The notes beneath the pieces are model-generated. The model was not told where the DNA came from. It made no database searches and was given only the letters and a program-made list of their open reading frames with translations. A stretch of 64,000 bases of DNA from Gigaspora margarita. Lineage: Eukaryota > Glomeromycota > Glomeromycetes > Diversisporales > Gigasporaceae. A program made the position numbers and the translations under genes. Shown here one piece after another: positions 1 to 11,201 of this stretch; the first letter of the stretch is position 1; the number at the start of each line of letters is the position of its first letter. Location of the stretch: positions 393,455 through 457,454 of the forward strand of contig WTPW01000063.1 in NCBI GenBank assembly GCA_009809945.1, written 5' to 3'.

Positions 1-1369
1 GTTCCTATACAAACTTAAATTATAGTTTTCTAGATTTTACCTTTTTTTGAATTTTTTGCTTGGATTTTTTGCTGTCTAAATTAATTGATAATCTACAAAC
101 TTTTCTTTGCGCCCAAGAAGTGAAATATATTACATTGTTGTCTCATGATTTATATTGATAATCACTGCTTTATTAATTAATTAATAATACCTCTTTTTTT
201 ATATTGATCTCACCTTTACTGTTACACTACATATTAGGCTTTATTATGCATATTTATATGTGGCTGTTATGTACATCTTTAAACATAAAATATTATGTAA
301 TAATAAATAATTAAAATTTTTTCTATGATTATAAAGGGAATCTTAGAATTCATCTGAAGATTTATACTTTAATTATTCTGCTTTGTAAGATTAGCAATAA
401 ACTATTATTGTTTGATTATATAACTCTGAGATGTTATTGATAAAAACAATACCAGGAATATAGTACAAGTATGAAATGTATGGTTTACAGGTAACTATCT
501 GTGTGCGAAATCTTGAATTTTATTGGATGGCATATTCAAAAAATTGATCATTGGATGCACATTAACATCATGTATATAATACATAACAAGGTTTGTTTAA
601 TGCTATATAAAGGCATTTTTTGTATAATTCATTTTGGTAAACTTGTGGCTGTGCACATCTTCTAAATTCTGCTATGAGCATCTATACCTGTTATATCTTG
701 CTACTTATTATAATCAATTTGAGGATAAAAAAAGATATAGTATGATTTTCAGAATCAGAATAGTCTAGTACTTTGGTTGAGGCTTCTTGATGGCATATGA
801 TTTAGGTTTTTATGAATATCAGTAAATAGAATATATTGAGATAGGGCTAGGGGTATGAATAGGAGGCTGTAGCATGCAGATGTTAAGGGATGAAGTTTAT
901 ATATATAGTTTTTTGTTCAGAAGAGATAAAGTTATCTTTTGTTTTGCTATCACTTGCCTTGGAAAAGGCTGTTTTTATCTCCCTCTCACCTCCATTTAAG
1001 TGACCCTGCAAGTATTAGTAACATTGGTCTGGTTGCATGATATATTGGATGGTTAAGGATACATGGCTACAGTAGTAGGAAAAAGTTCTTTGCAGTTAGT
1101 TTTGGGCTTCACAGTTGTGTGGGCAGTGCAAGGACCCTTATTAGTGGATAGTTAGACTACATGGCTACAGTAGCTGTAAGACCTGAAATTGCTACTGCAG
1201 GATGATGTCCAATTTCTTTTTAGCTATATAGACGAATGTTAGCTATTGTTCTTATGTTTTGGCTTTTCATATAATTGGCAGAGTGTGATTTAGGCCTTGG
1301 GGTTTAATAAATTTGAAGAGAGGTCAGTGGTTTATGCATTTGACAGTTGCAACAATTAGTCCAAGTATC
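1..1369. other. Non-coding stretch, no gene recognised
   Basis: I see no convincing reading frame. The stretch is AT-rich and almost free of CpG, as expected of old decayed repeat sequence. The 15-mer ACATGGCTACAGTAG occurs twice (1061-1075 and 1159-1173), which hints at a degraded repeat whose family I cannot name. Confidence 0.5.
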
Positions 1370-3095
1370 AAAGTAAAATTTTTTACAGCAAATCACATAA
1401 TAATCAGTAAGTTATGTAAAAAACTTTTTTACAGTAAGTTATGATAGAAACCACAACAATAATTCTGATATGAATTAACTCTGTACAATAGCTAACAAGT
1501 TTTGTGACAAAATTTTTACAGTAATTTATGACAGGAATTTAAGACAGTTGATTCCAATATCAACTAATTTAACTATATACCGCAATAGCAAGTTTTTTTA
1601 ATTTACTTCTCATTTTCAGTGTGGTGTATAATTACAAAAAAATATACTGGCATTTTCTCTTCTGCTATTGAGAAACCTATGCAGCAGTTTCACAACTTTA
1701 ACTTTTTTTTTGTGTTTGTTCTATTATGTGTTTAACAACTAGGCAACTAGAATGTCATTCTGACAGCCCAACCTTTGACCATGTAGTCCTGGCAGGTCAC
1801 ACTATCTAGTACTCTTGGTTTAATACCTAACAATACTGATCACATATATCACTTTCATTACTGATCAGGTTACTAATAACCAAAATTACCTTATAATCAT
1901 GGATAATAGATGATTCGAGACAAAAGCTGCCTCGATCTATACATATCAAGACAGTAATTCATGATAGACCACAATTGGCAGTAAGTTTTTCAACAAAATT
2001 TTTTACAGCAAGATGATAGCAATTTTACTAATCCAATTTTTTATTGCTAATATGCACCACAACTGTCAGTAAATTTGTGAAAAAATTTTTTACAGAAAAT
2101 CATATCATTGTAGAATTCGCATCTGTAATTCTAATGCAAAATGTGTTATAGAATTTACGACTATGTTTCCAACACAAACTAACTCAACTTTAATGCATTT
2201 TGTGTATCACCATTGTAGTTTGTAATTTTTTGTAATAAATTTTTTACAAATAAATTATGATAGAATAATTTCAATACATACGATATGCCACCGCATTAGT
2301 AATGCCAACTAATATAACCACATGCTGAATCGCTGTGATAGCTTAAGTTTTGTAATAAAATTTTTACAGTAAATCAAATAGAAATTATAACAATTCAATA
2401 CAATCTAACTCATAATATAAAGTGAATATAAGAATTAAAAAAAATAATAAAGAATCTGATCTTAAAATTCATTTAAGAATGCACGAACTTTATTACTTTT
2501 GATGAATAAGCTTAAGTAAAATAATTCTTTAGCAAATATGAGAAAAAATTTTAACAACTAAAAAAAAAAAACTTATACTAATTTTGCTATAGAACTACCT
2601 ACACTAAATTCTATTTTAATATTTTGATATACCAAATTAATTATATTTCATATAGCTCACTGCCTTGTAATACAAAACTAACTTAACACATATTGTGTCA
2701 TCGTGATAATTCATAAGATTTATAATAGAATTTTTACAGTAAATCAAATAGGATTATACAATTTTAATACAGTAAAATTATTGCTGGTAATGTTGAAATT
2801 GTAAGAATTAAAAAAAATTAAAAATCTTTAAATAGAGGATTTTAAAATTCATCTAAAAATGTCCGAACGTTGTTAGTTTTAATGAATAAGCTTTAGTAAA
2901 ATAATTCTTTAGCAAATATGAGAAAATTTTTAATTTACAAGAATACATCTACCGTATTAAGTAATTACAGAAAAAAAACTTAAACTAATTCGCTATAGAA
3001 CTACCTACACTAAATTCTATTCTAATATTTTGATATACAAAAATATTTCGCATAACTCACTGCATTTGCCCGACGCATTTCTTGTTTTATTACAA
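1370..3095 (+). repeat. Long repeat of ~110-bp degenerate tandem units, copy 1
   Basis: A motif like TTTTGTAACAAAATTTTTTAC, followed by an A-rich AAATYA.RATAGAAA block and a CAACTAACTCAACYTTAA block, recurs roughly every 100-120 bp. Copy 4 at 43380-45365 matches it in the same order. The match includes a non-tandem middle part (1618-1870 against 43660-43870) and a shared end with a GACGCATTTCTTGTTT-type block near 3070. This is therefore a dispersed unit that contains tandem repeats, not a simple local satellite. No protein is visible in it. Family unknown. Confidence 0.7.
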
Positions 3096-3631
3096 AATTA
3101 TTTATTTTTTAAAAATTAAATCAAGTAAAATAATAAAATTTCAAGTAATTTTTCTGAAATTGTTTTAACATAAATTGTCATATTAATAAGTTGGTACTGA
3201 GTCATAGCGCTCATCTTTTAAAAAAATATTATTCGAATTCTTAGTAACTTTGGAATGACCTGAAATTCTAGATTTATTTATTTGAACTTCATAAACGAAT
3301 TTTAAATATATCCATATTTTTATTTACATGTCCATATTCTATTTAACATATAACTTAACATATCACGCATATTACTGGCATTTCAAACTTACTTAACTTT
3401 TAAATACTTGAGAAATTGACAATTTTTTTGGTACGTAAAAGTTCAAGCAAACAATGATTTTGTTAACTGTTTACAAAAATTTATTACCAATATTTATTAA
3501 CCTATTGCTAATTTTTATCAACAATTTTATTTAACCAACACATTTTTTTTATTAAGCCAGAGAAATATATTTTATTAAAAGACAATTAAGATTAATTGTT
3601 TAAATTACATTTAGTGTCAAAGTTGTTAATT
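3096..3631. other. AT-rich spacer and likely 3' flank of the aspartic protease gene
   Basis: No coding sequence is seen. The part nearest 3631 would be the 3' untranslated region of the minus-strand protease gene. Confidence 0.6.
3571..3576 (-). terminator. Candidate poly(A) signal AATAAA for the aspartic protease
   Basis: TTTATT on the plus strand reads AATAAA on the minus strand, about 55 bp past the stop codon at 3632. A second AATAAA lies about 20 bp further on (near 3548-3553). In sequence this AT-rich such hexamers are common, so only the position supports the call. Confidence 0.35.
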
Positions 3632-4957
3632 TTACTCGATTTTACTCGGAGCAAATCCAACTGAAAGATCTTTTATGTTGAACACAGAATAAACATTTTT
3701 TAAAAACACATCACCAACAAGCCAAGTTGTATTTCCATCAATATTTCCAGCAGAAATTCCAGAAGCACAAGTATTATCTGTTCCAGTAGGTTGAAATGCT
3801 AAATCTCTTGGATCAATATTGTAACTAACACCAGCAAAGGTAAATGCTAATTTAACATTTGTATTACAAGGTACAACAAATTGACCATTAATTTTAGTAG
3901 CTCCTGGAATTTGTTTATGAATCTTTTCAGCATCTTGTAATGGTATAATTACAAGAGTAGTTCCAGTATCTATTATAGCATTTCTTCCATTAAAGTCAAG
4001 AGCTTTACCATTAACAGAAGCATCATCCAACTTAATTTCCCAAAAACCTTTCTTATTAATTAACTTGCTGAAAGTAATATTACCAACTAATTTGCTATTG
4101 TCAACGCCCCCAAGAGTTAAGGAGCCTGTATCACCTTTATCCTTTGAACGTTGAAGATGGAAACCAAAGAAAGGATTCTCAACAGATTTCTGTGAAACCA
4201 TATTTGAAAAAGGAGTAATAGCATTTTCGGCACTAATTTGATCTAATGCCATGCCCATAATACCATCAAATGGGACATTTTCAAAGTCATTACTTTCATC
4301 ATCAGTAAGACCGAATATTTGACCTTTAGATTCTATCCCACCTACTAAAAGATTATCTTGCGCTTTAATGCCGCTAACATTACCAGTACCATATTGGATC
4401 TTGAAAGGTTCATTAATAAGTTTAAATGTTGTTGATTTCTTGGTATCAAACGGTTTATGTTGTTTACAAGCAGTCGATTTACAACCAGAAGAGGGAATCT
4501 AATTTAAAAAAATTTTTTTTTTTATGTTTATATAATGAAAAATTATTAATAAATAACAATAAATATATAATATACTAACCCATAGATCAGAGCTTCCTGT
4601 GTCAAAGATTGTATTAAACGTTTGACCACCTATAACAACTGGGCCGAAATAACCGATATCTGAATTACCATCAGATTCTACAGTGAGATCAATTTCACCA
4701 GATTCATCACCATATTTACCCTCTATAGCTAATGCTAACTGACTAAGGACAGCTTTATCAGAAGCATAAGCAGATCTAACTAATTTTTGATATTTAACTA
4801 GTGCGCGAAGTTTATGAATTTTACGAACATTTAACCAAGAAGATTTTTTATTAGCATGTTTTTCAAGAGAGATAACGGTGGGGTTTGAAGTAATAGGAGC
4901 GGCATCGATAACTGACAATGCAAGTAAAAATGAAATAATAAGAGCAAAAAATTTCAT
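3632..4957 (-). CDS. Secreted pepsin-family aspartic protease (MEROPS A1), one intron
   Basis: Exon 1 (4957-4580, 126 codons) starts MKFFALIISFLLALSVIDA, a signal peptide of about 19 residues. A propeptide follows to roughly residue 85-100. Exon 2 (4498-3632) joins in phase 0 through an 81-bp intron (4499-4579, donor GTTAGT, acceptor TTAG), giving DLW/IPSSGC and a 414-residue protein, normal for fungal secreted or vacuolar pepsins. The first catalytic motif DTGSSDLW has Asp119. The flap tyrosine is Tyr162 in QYGTG, and the second motif DTGTT has Asp303. Spacings from Asp119 to the Cys132-Cys137 pair (+13) and to Tyr162 (+43) equal those of pepsin. A second cysteine pair is Cys337/Cys370. The family cleaves proteins at acid pH with two aspartates. 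The last residues VGFAPSKIE are the usual C-terminal strand, so the gene looks intact. Secretion to the medium or delivery to the vacuole are both possible; no GPI or membrane segment is seen at the C terminus. Confidence 0.95.
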
Positions 4958-5195
4958 CTTATTACAATGATTATATTATTATTATTATTAGTGATTTAGT
5001 CTTGCTCAAAGATAAAGGGACGAAAACTAAATTAAATAATTTTAAGGAACTAAGTCCACTTGTGTAGTAATATAAAGTATACTAAGATGGCGAGTTCTCA
5101 AGCAACCAGTTGTTAAAGAGTTCAAGAAAGGGATATTAGAGCATTTATATATGTGTTAACGATGATGATCATAATGGTCAGATAACGGTCTTTTT
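4958..5195. other. Upstream region of the aspartic protease gene
   Basis: This short intergenic region would hold the minus-strand promoter. No clear TATA box or other site stands out. A (TTA)n run lies just upstream of the start codon near 4975-4990. Confidence 0.4.
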
Positions 5196-5336
5196 AGGCG
5201 GCATCCACAATTTACGTTAAACTAGTACTGTATTGTATAAAAATAAGGATCTTGAAGATAGTCCTAGTATTATGTTTGTATTATCTTTAAGATCCCTATA
5301 ATAATACTGGTTTAACGTAAATTGTGGATGCTGCCT
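5196..5336. mobile_element. Foldback MITE, ~140 bp
   Basis: The ends are inverted copies of AGGCRGCATCCACAATTTAC and continue into TTAAACYAGTA. The inner parts are also inverted (AAGGATCTTGAAGATA against TATCTTTAAGATCCCT), so the whole element is one imperfect hairpin. No coding capacity. The target duplication could not be resolved. It ends about 240 bp upstream of the aspartic protease start codon. Confidence 0.8.
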
Positions 5337-6746
5337 TAAACCTTAGGCACGTGTCGATATTGCAGAGTAAATACGGTTCATTATGTTAATATACAAAGTA
5401 TACATTGTTCAAAAATGAACTTTGTTTGATGAAACGTAATTAAAATTTGTGACCATTAGCACGATTAATCTAAAATTTATCACATAGAAAGGTGGTGTAG
5501 CTGAGTGTTAGTACGTACGTACGACATACGTGACCATTATCGTTATCGAACGCTTTCTAAAATTATCGTCATGGGCTCCAGACTTATACCGGTTTCCGAT
5601 TCCTAGTATAGTTACATTCGCAGTAAAGCTTTCGGGATGTATAAATGTATTTTTAAATGAATGATTGTTAATATCGATTTTAATACTATTGCATCGTAAT
5701 TATGTAGAATTAGCTAGTATAAAGATCTAGACTATGTAAATATGACGTTATTGATTTATTGCACATTGATCGTACTGGTCCTGCGCGGCATTGCACGCTG
5801 CACAGCTGTCTTATAATATATTACAGTATTAAATATATAAATTAATCTGGATCAAAGAGTCGCTTCAAAAAAAAAAAAAAATAATAAAAAAAAAAATAAA
5901 AAAAAATAAAAAATAAAACCACGAAATACACATTTTGATGACTAATCCATAATTAAATACCAAAGAAACCTTTCTAGTGCCTTTCTATTAATAGGTTACA
6001 TTTGATTTCACATTTACTGTATTATTAGTGAATTCATGAAAGATTCAATTCTGCCCTCAGCCAAATACCGTACTCTGTTCGCCCATGTATTGTACCCATT
6101 ATAAAACTATCAAGGCATTTTAGGATCGGCACGAGTTGGCGTCGGATAGTGTAACGGTTGAATTGGGAGAGCGGTAAAACAATATAGATAATAGTGCCAA
6201 TTTAAACTCCAACTGATTACGGTATGATGGAATAAAGCGATAATAAAAGAGTGTGTTTATATAATGGTAAAGGGTTAATGAATCGGAACGATACTATGAT
6301 TTAAAGATGATATGGACGGTGGATAATACTGTAGCGAATGAAAGTTGTTAATATAGACTTCTTCTTTTCTTTTCTTTTCTTTCTTTATTATCCTAGTTCA
6401 TTCTACATCTTAACCACCCCGACATTACGTGTATTAATAATTATGTCCCAAATAATAGATATACTAAAATAGAAGTACCAGTACGATCACATGGAATGTG
6501 CAACATGAAATGTGGAGGGATGGTATCGTTCAACTTTTTTGATGTCCACTATGCTGATTTTTGCAAAATCCTTTTTTGGTAGGAGTAATGATTTTCATTT
6601 ATTCATTTTTGGAAGGGGTTAAGATTTTTGCATCTGACCTCGCATGTAGATCACTTTATGATGCAAAGATGACGTTACTGATTATTAATTTTATATGATG
6701 CAAAGCTGATGTTAATGATTAATGGTATAGTTAAGATGGTGGGAAC
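5337..6746. other. Non-coding stretch with minor repeats
   Basis: No gene is seen. It holds a copy of a ~50-bp dispersed motif (5762-5813, listed separately), an A-rich low-complexity run at 5867-5918 and a CTTTT-rich run near 6360-6386. A weak tRNA-like patch near 5490-5560 has an A-box-like TGTAGCTGAGTG but a poor B box. CpG is commoner here than in the flanking repeats. Confidence 0.5.
5762..5813 (+). repeat. ~50-bp dispersed motif, copy 1
   Basis: GATCGTACTGGTCCTGC is followed by a variable 8-10 bp and then CACGCTGCACAGCT. Two further copies lie at 11121-11172 and 26384-26432. Function unknown; it may be the end of a transposon family. Confidence 0.6.
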
Positions 6747-7062
6747 GGGTGGCAATTATTTCACCAACAATCACTTCACCAACATAACATTTCACTGACA
6801 AATATTCTCCGACAAGTTCATTTTACCGACAGTTTATTTCACCGAAGCTCATTTTACCAACAAAGTAATTCTGGTCATTGTCATTAGGGTCAGGGTAGGG
6901 TCAGGGTAAAATTAGTTAGAGTTAGTGTGTTTTTTAGAAATAAACTTGTCGGTGAAATGAGCATCGGTGAAACAAACTGTCAGTAAAATGAACTTGTCAG
7001 AGAATATTTGTCAGTGAAATGTTATGTCAGTGAAGTGATTGTTAGTGAAGTAATACAGACCC
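6747..7062. mobile_element. Mutator-like MITE, TTTCACYGACA family, 316 bp
   Basis: The ends GGGTGGCAATTATTTCACC and (inverted) GGGTCTGTATTACTTCAC are flanked by a 9-bp duplication GGTGGGAAC/AGTGGGAAC with one mismatch. The arms of about 125 bp consist of a ~20-bp degenerate motif TTTCACYGACAA repeated six or seven times and inverted in the other arm. The loop holds TCATTAGGGTCAGGGTAGGG. A 9-bp duplication and long terminal inverted repeats are typical of Mutator-like elements; the assignment is inference. No protein is encoded. Confidence 0.85.
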
Positions 7063-7504
7063 AGTGGGAACATAATTCGTTAACTTATATGTGGTTTAAT
7101 AATCCATGTTTTGGATGATGCGCATTGGTGTATTTTGCATTACTAGTACGATTACATTTTATCTGTAACATAAATGTGGTAAGGATTTCGCTTATGATTT
7201 TTATGATAATTTCATTGTCACTTGTTATTTAAAGTAAGGACACTTCAAATCTTGATCATTAATTATAACATTCTTTAGCTTTAATAGTTAATATTATGAT
7301 ACAGTATTTTTAATATTATTACTACAGTAGTATGGTAACATTCTCTTGACCAATGTCATAATGTGACATTATTGTTGTTTGATATGTTAATTTCTCAAAA
7401 ATGATGCAATACTAATGCTCAAATTAGAACTTTGCATTTTCATTACAGCTTCATTTTTATTAGAATTTGCTACTAGAGGTTTTTCTTTGAGCTTGGGTTC
7501 ATCT
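7063..7504. other. AT-rich spacer, nothing recognised
   Basis: No gene and no clear repeat structure are seen between two MITEs of the same family. Confidence 0.4.
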
Positions 7505-7800
7505 TTTGCTTAGTAACTAGTTTCACTTCAAAGACATCACATTTTACTGACACACATTTTACTAATAAGCATATTTTACAGATGATTTCATTTCGTAAAC
7601 AATATATTTTACTGATAGCTCATTTTGCAAAGTAATTCTAATTATTATCATTAGGATTAAGTGTAGATTCAAGTTATATGAGCTATTAGTTGTTTGCAAA
7701 ATGAAATCATCTGTAAATTAATTATCTGTAAAATAAGCTTGCCAGTGAAATGAGTGCCAATAAAATGTGAAGTCTTTAAAGTAGTTGTTGGTATGATAGA
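7505..7800. mobile_element. Diverged MITE of the TTTCACYGACA family
   Basis: The arms carry CACATTTTACTGACA-type units, mirrored as TGCCAGTGAAATGAGTG-type units. The loop TAATTCTAATTATTATCATTAGG matches that of the 6747-7062 element with substitutions. Ends are blurred by about 10-20 bp and no duplication is legible, so this copy is older. Confidence 0.65.
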
Positions 7801-8284
7801 TTTCTTCATGAACAATTATCAAAAACTATGGTAATTTGGAGCATTTGTCAAAATGCAAGATTGGAAGATTTTATGGAATTACATATTTGATTTGTTGCCT
7901 TAATCTTAGAAGTAGATATTTTCTGATTAATGTTGTAAATGCACGTAATTGTTGAAATTAAATTACTAAAAAATAATCATTTTTTCTAGAGTAATATATT
8001 ATTGTTTGTTTAATTATTGGTAGATAAAAATGGGTTCCACAATCATTCAGACAATGCAAGGGTCTCCTATCTGATAATTAGGCACTATAGCTGCAATGAC
8101 AGTACAAAAGTGAGTATGAAGTTTAATTTGGTTTACTATAACGATTGTGTTTAAAAGAATGCAAATTATTGGAATTTGTATAAAATTTAATTTGTTTATT
8201 TAATGTTTGTGTTATGATTAATGATAATTAGTATGAAGTTTAATTTGCTTACTTTAATAATGGTATTTCAAAAAAATGCATGTT
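7801..8284. other. AT-rich spacer with a short direct repeat
   Basis: AGTATGAAGTTTAATTTG occurs twice (near 8113 and 8231). No gene is seen. Confidence 0.4.
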
Positions 8285-8409
8285 TAGACCATGCAAAGCT
8301 AATTTTTTATTTTGCATACCTGAGGTTTCAAAATTCCAGTTGGTTGGTAAATTTCTATTTTATTTTATTTTATTTTTTTTAAAAAAATAAATTAACTTTG
8401 TGTGGCCTA
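8285..8409. mobile_element. Small MITE with TAGRCC ends, copy 1
   Basis: Inverted ends TAGACCATGCAAAGCTAATTT and TTAACTTTGTGTGGCCTA delimit about 125 bp. The same end sequence occurs in the next element and near 52222-52256. Confidence 0.6.
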
Positions 8410-8428
8410 AATTATTCATGTTCACATC

Positions 8429-8634
8429 TAAGATCATGCTAAGTTAATTCTTTGGTTTGCATAATATGGAATCAGGAAATTGGGTTTTTTATCAGACCTA
8501 TTGGGTATTTTCAGAAAATTAAAAAATGAAATAATTGGCACAATAGGATTTTTTTTAAAAAAAAAGTTTTTTTTTTTGAAAAAATTGGGTTAGCAGGTTA
8601 TGCAAAAAATGAAAATTAACTTTGCATAGCCTTA
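8429..8634. mobile_element. Small MITE of the same family, copy 2
   Basis: Left end TAAGATCATGCTAAGTTAAT and right end ATTAACTTTGCATAGCCTTA are inverted copies, with a second inner inverted block (GGTTTGCATAA against GGTTATGCAAA). It lies 20 bp from copy 1, so this is either a tandem insertion or a composite of one older element. Confidence 0.55.
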
Positions 8635-8773
8635 ATGTTATTATTTAAATTCTGTTCACTTTGATAATTAACAGGCATTTCAACAATAGTTTGTTTCAAA
8701 AAAGTATTACGTCTAGTAAAAAATATAAATGGAAACTGATGACAGCTTCCTCTTCATCAGAAAATTTTATATA

Positions 8774-9159
8774 CAGTGGAATTCACCTAAAGCCAACATA
8801 TTTTATATATAGCGCCAATTTTTTAGCTGCAGTGTAACCTAACTATCCAATAAAAATGCAGGAAAACCTAATACAATTTTAAAATTAATTAATAACATTT
8901 AAATTTTTGTAATAAATTTAAATTTTGTTATGTTTTTTTATATATAAACGCCAAAATTTTTGAAACATATATAAATTTAAATTAATATAATAGTTTAAAA
9001 ATAAAAGATATTTAAAAAAATTTATTGATAGTTTAATAATTTAAACAATAAGCTATTAGATTATCAAAAAATTTTTTAGATATCTTTTGTTTTTAAAGAG
9101 TTATAACAATTTAAAAATTTTTATAATTAAAAGGTGATGGCTTTAGGTGAATTCCACTG
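8774..9159. mobile_element. Pogo/Tc1-mariner-like MITE, 386 bp, TA duplication
   Basis: The ends CAGTGGAATTCACCTAAAG and its inverse are flanked by TA on both sides (8772-8773, 9160-9161). Copy B of the host repeat (near 14967) has the uninterrupted sequence TTTTATATATAGATATTG, an empty site that proves both boundaries. CAGT ends and TA targets are the hallmark of pogo-like elements. No transposase is encoded. Confidence 0.9.
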
Positions 9160-9392
9160 TATAAATATTGATCGATATATAACACTTAATCGTTTTATAT
9201 CAATTATAAAATATCATTATATATCGATTAATTGGATAAAAATCGATATATATCTAAATTGATATATATCATTTTTTTATGTTAAATCGTTATATATCTA
9301 TAAATCATTATAATCAGAATTATTTGAAACGATATATAACGATTAACAGATCTTTAACGATTACATAATGTTTTGACCGTCACCGGGTAAAA

Positions 9393-9605
9393 NNNNNNNN
9401 NNNNNNNNNNNNNNNNNNNNNNNNNNNNNNNNNNNNNNNNNNNNNNNNNNNNNNNNNNNNNNNNNNNNNNNNNNNNNNNNNNNNNNNNNNNNNNNNNNNN
9501 NNNNNNNNNNNNNNNNNNNNNNNNNNNNNNNNNNNNNNNNNNNNNNNNNNNNNNNNNNNNNNNNNNNNNNNNNNNNNNNNNNNNNNNNNNNNNNNNNNNN
9601 NNNNN
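9393..9605. other. Assembly gap, 213 N
   Basis: The bases are undetermined. In copy B the corresponding place is a long C/T-rich tract (15241-15357), which probably explains the failure to assemble here. A reading frame drawn across this gap has no meaning. Confidence 0.95.
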
Positions 9606-11120
9606 TTTTAAAACTAGGCTGGATCAGTAAATCTGTATCCTGGATCATACCAAGGACACATTTGATAAGGATGCGTTTGATTAATATTTTCGAAATAGTT
9701 CGAAATGTTTCAATGATCATAGTACAAGATCAGATTAGATCTTTGTTTATTTTTTTTTTGTTTATAATTTAGATCTTCTATCACTTTTACATTGTTTTTT
9801 TGTTTTCGTTTTGTTTTTTTTTGTTACGTTTCATTTCATTTAGTATCATTTTGTTTCATTTGTTTTTTTATTTTTTTCTTTTATTTATTATTTTTTAATT
9901 TTTTTTTATTTATTTCTACAAAAAAAACACTTTTTGGCATGAAGTATAGTAACTTTCTGACACCTTGCGCAAGGCAATGCATTAGTATTGTCCTAGTTGG
10001 TGTCATCACTAGTGTTGTAGTTGATGTCGTCGTTGGTGTCGTCATTGGAATTGTCGCTAGCTAGTGCCATTGACGCGCCTCTCAGTATTCTTGTAGATGG
10101 TATTGCTTAGATTTTTAGTGTTCTTGTAGGTTGTCCATTTGTTTTTCTTCACTTGCGTTCATACGGGGTGGTCTTGCTTATTTCTATTGCATTCGTATTG
10201 GGTGGTCTTGCTTATTCTCTTGCGTTTGTACAGGGTCATATAGGGTAATTTTTCTTGTTTCTCTTGCGTTTGTATGGGTGGTATAACACTAACACTTCTG
10301 AGAAATAGTTTTTTTATTTTTTTTTACTTACTATTTTTTTAAAAATAGTGAAATTAAGCGAATATAAGTGAATAGAAGCGAATATGAGTGAATAGAAGCA
10401 AATAGTGAAATAAGCGAATATAAGCGAATAGAAGCAAATATGAGCGAATAGAAGCAAATATAATAGTTTAATTTTTTCTTTTTCATTTTTTTCGTTATTT
10501 TTTCAGTCTTTTTATTTATTTTTTTAATTTTATTTTATTTTATTTATTCCTTAATTTAGTAGTGAATATGAGCAAATATAAGCAAATATAATCGAAAATA
10601 AGCAAATATAAGCAAATATAAGCAAATATAATAGTTTATTTTTTTTCATTTTCATTTTATTTTCGTTATTTTTTTTCAGTTTCGTTCTTTTTTGGTTTTA
10701 TTTTTTTGTCATTTTTTTTATAATAATATATAATAAAATATGTAATATTTAAAATATATATAATATATAATAATAAATAAAAAAATAAAATTTTATGTTA
10801 AATTGTGAAAACTTGCGAATATTGTATATTTAATTTAAAATATAATATATAATAATAATAAATAAAAAAAATTTAGAAAACACAAAAACTTGTGAAAACC
10901 TGTAAAATGTTTAAAAATTTGCAAAAAGCATGATTATGTGAATATAATAATTATTAATTGATATCATATTCGATATATATCGATTTAACCGATATATATC
11001 GATTACTATCACTATCGATGATAATTGGCAGGGTAGTGTGTAATCGATATATATCCTATATATATAAAAATGGTTAGTAATCGATATATCAGTCTATTTT
11101 TTTTGCTGATGTTACCTGGT

Positions 11121-11172
11121 GCACATGATCGTACTGGTCCTGCATAGTATCACATGCTGTGCAGCTATCTTA
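11121..11172 (+). repeat. ~50-bp dispersed motif, copy 2
   Basis: GATCGTACTGGTCCTGC, then CACATGCTGTGCAGCT, matches 5762-5813 and 26384-26432 with CpG-to-TpG/CpA changes. It lies 10 bp beyond the end of TIR element copy A. Confidence 0.6.
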
Positions 11173-11201
11173 TTATTATTTAATAAATTATATAACTTTT
11201 A

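Larger units (their letters stand above)
8756..11110. mobile_element. ~2-kb TIR element rich in CGATATATATCG, copy A
   Basis: The ends are ATCAG(A/G/C)AAATTTTATATA and its inverse. Next to both ends lie clusters of ATCGATATATATCGATT. Copy B at 14954-17406 matches it throughout. The body has T-rich tracts, GCGAATATAAG-type repeats and an AT-rich tail, with no gene, so it is non-autonomous. It contains a pogo-like MITE (8774-9159) and an assembly gap (9393-9605). Copy A keeps its CpG sites where copy B has lost them, so A is younger or less methylated. Superfamily unresolved because no target duplication is clear. Confidence 0.75.

Noticed and set aside
5490-5565. tRNA-like patch with TGTAGCTGAGTG
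   Set aside because: The B box is weak (TTATCGAACGC) and no second copy supports a SINE.
9361-9720. 119-aa open frame
   Set aside because: It runs across 213 undetermined bases, so the frame is meaningless.
9792-10064. 90-aa open frame rich in Phe and Val
   Set aside because: It is T-rich low-complexity DNA inside repeat copy A, and the matching part of copy B does not keep the frame.
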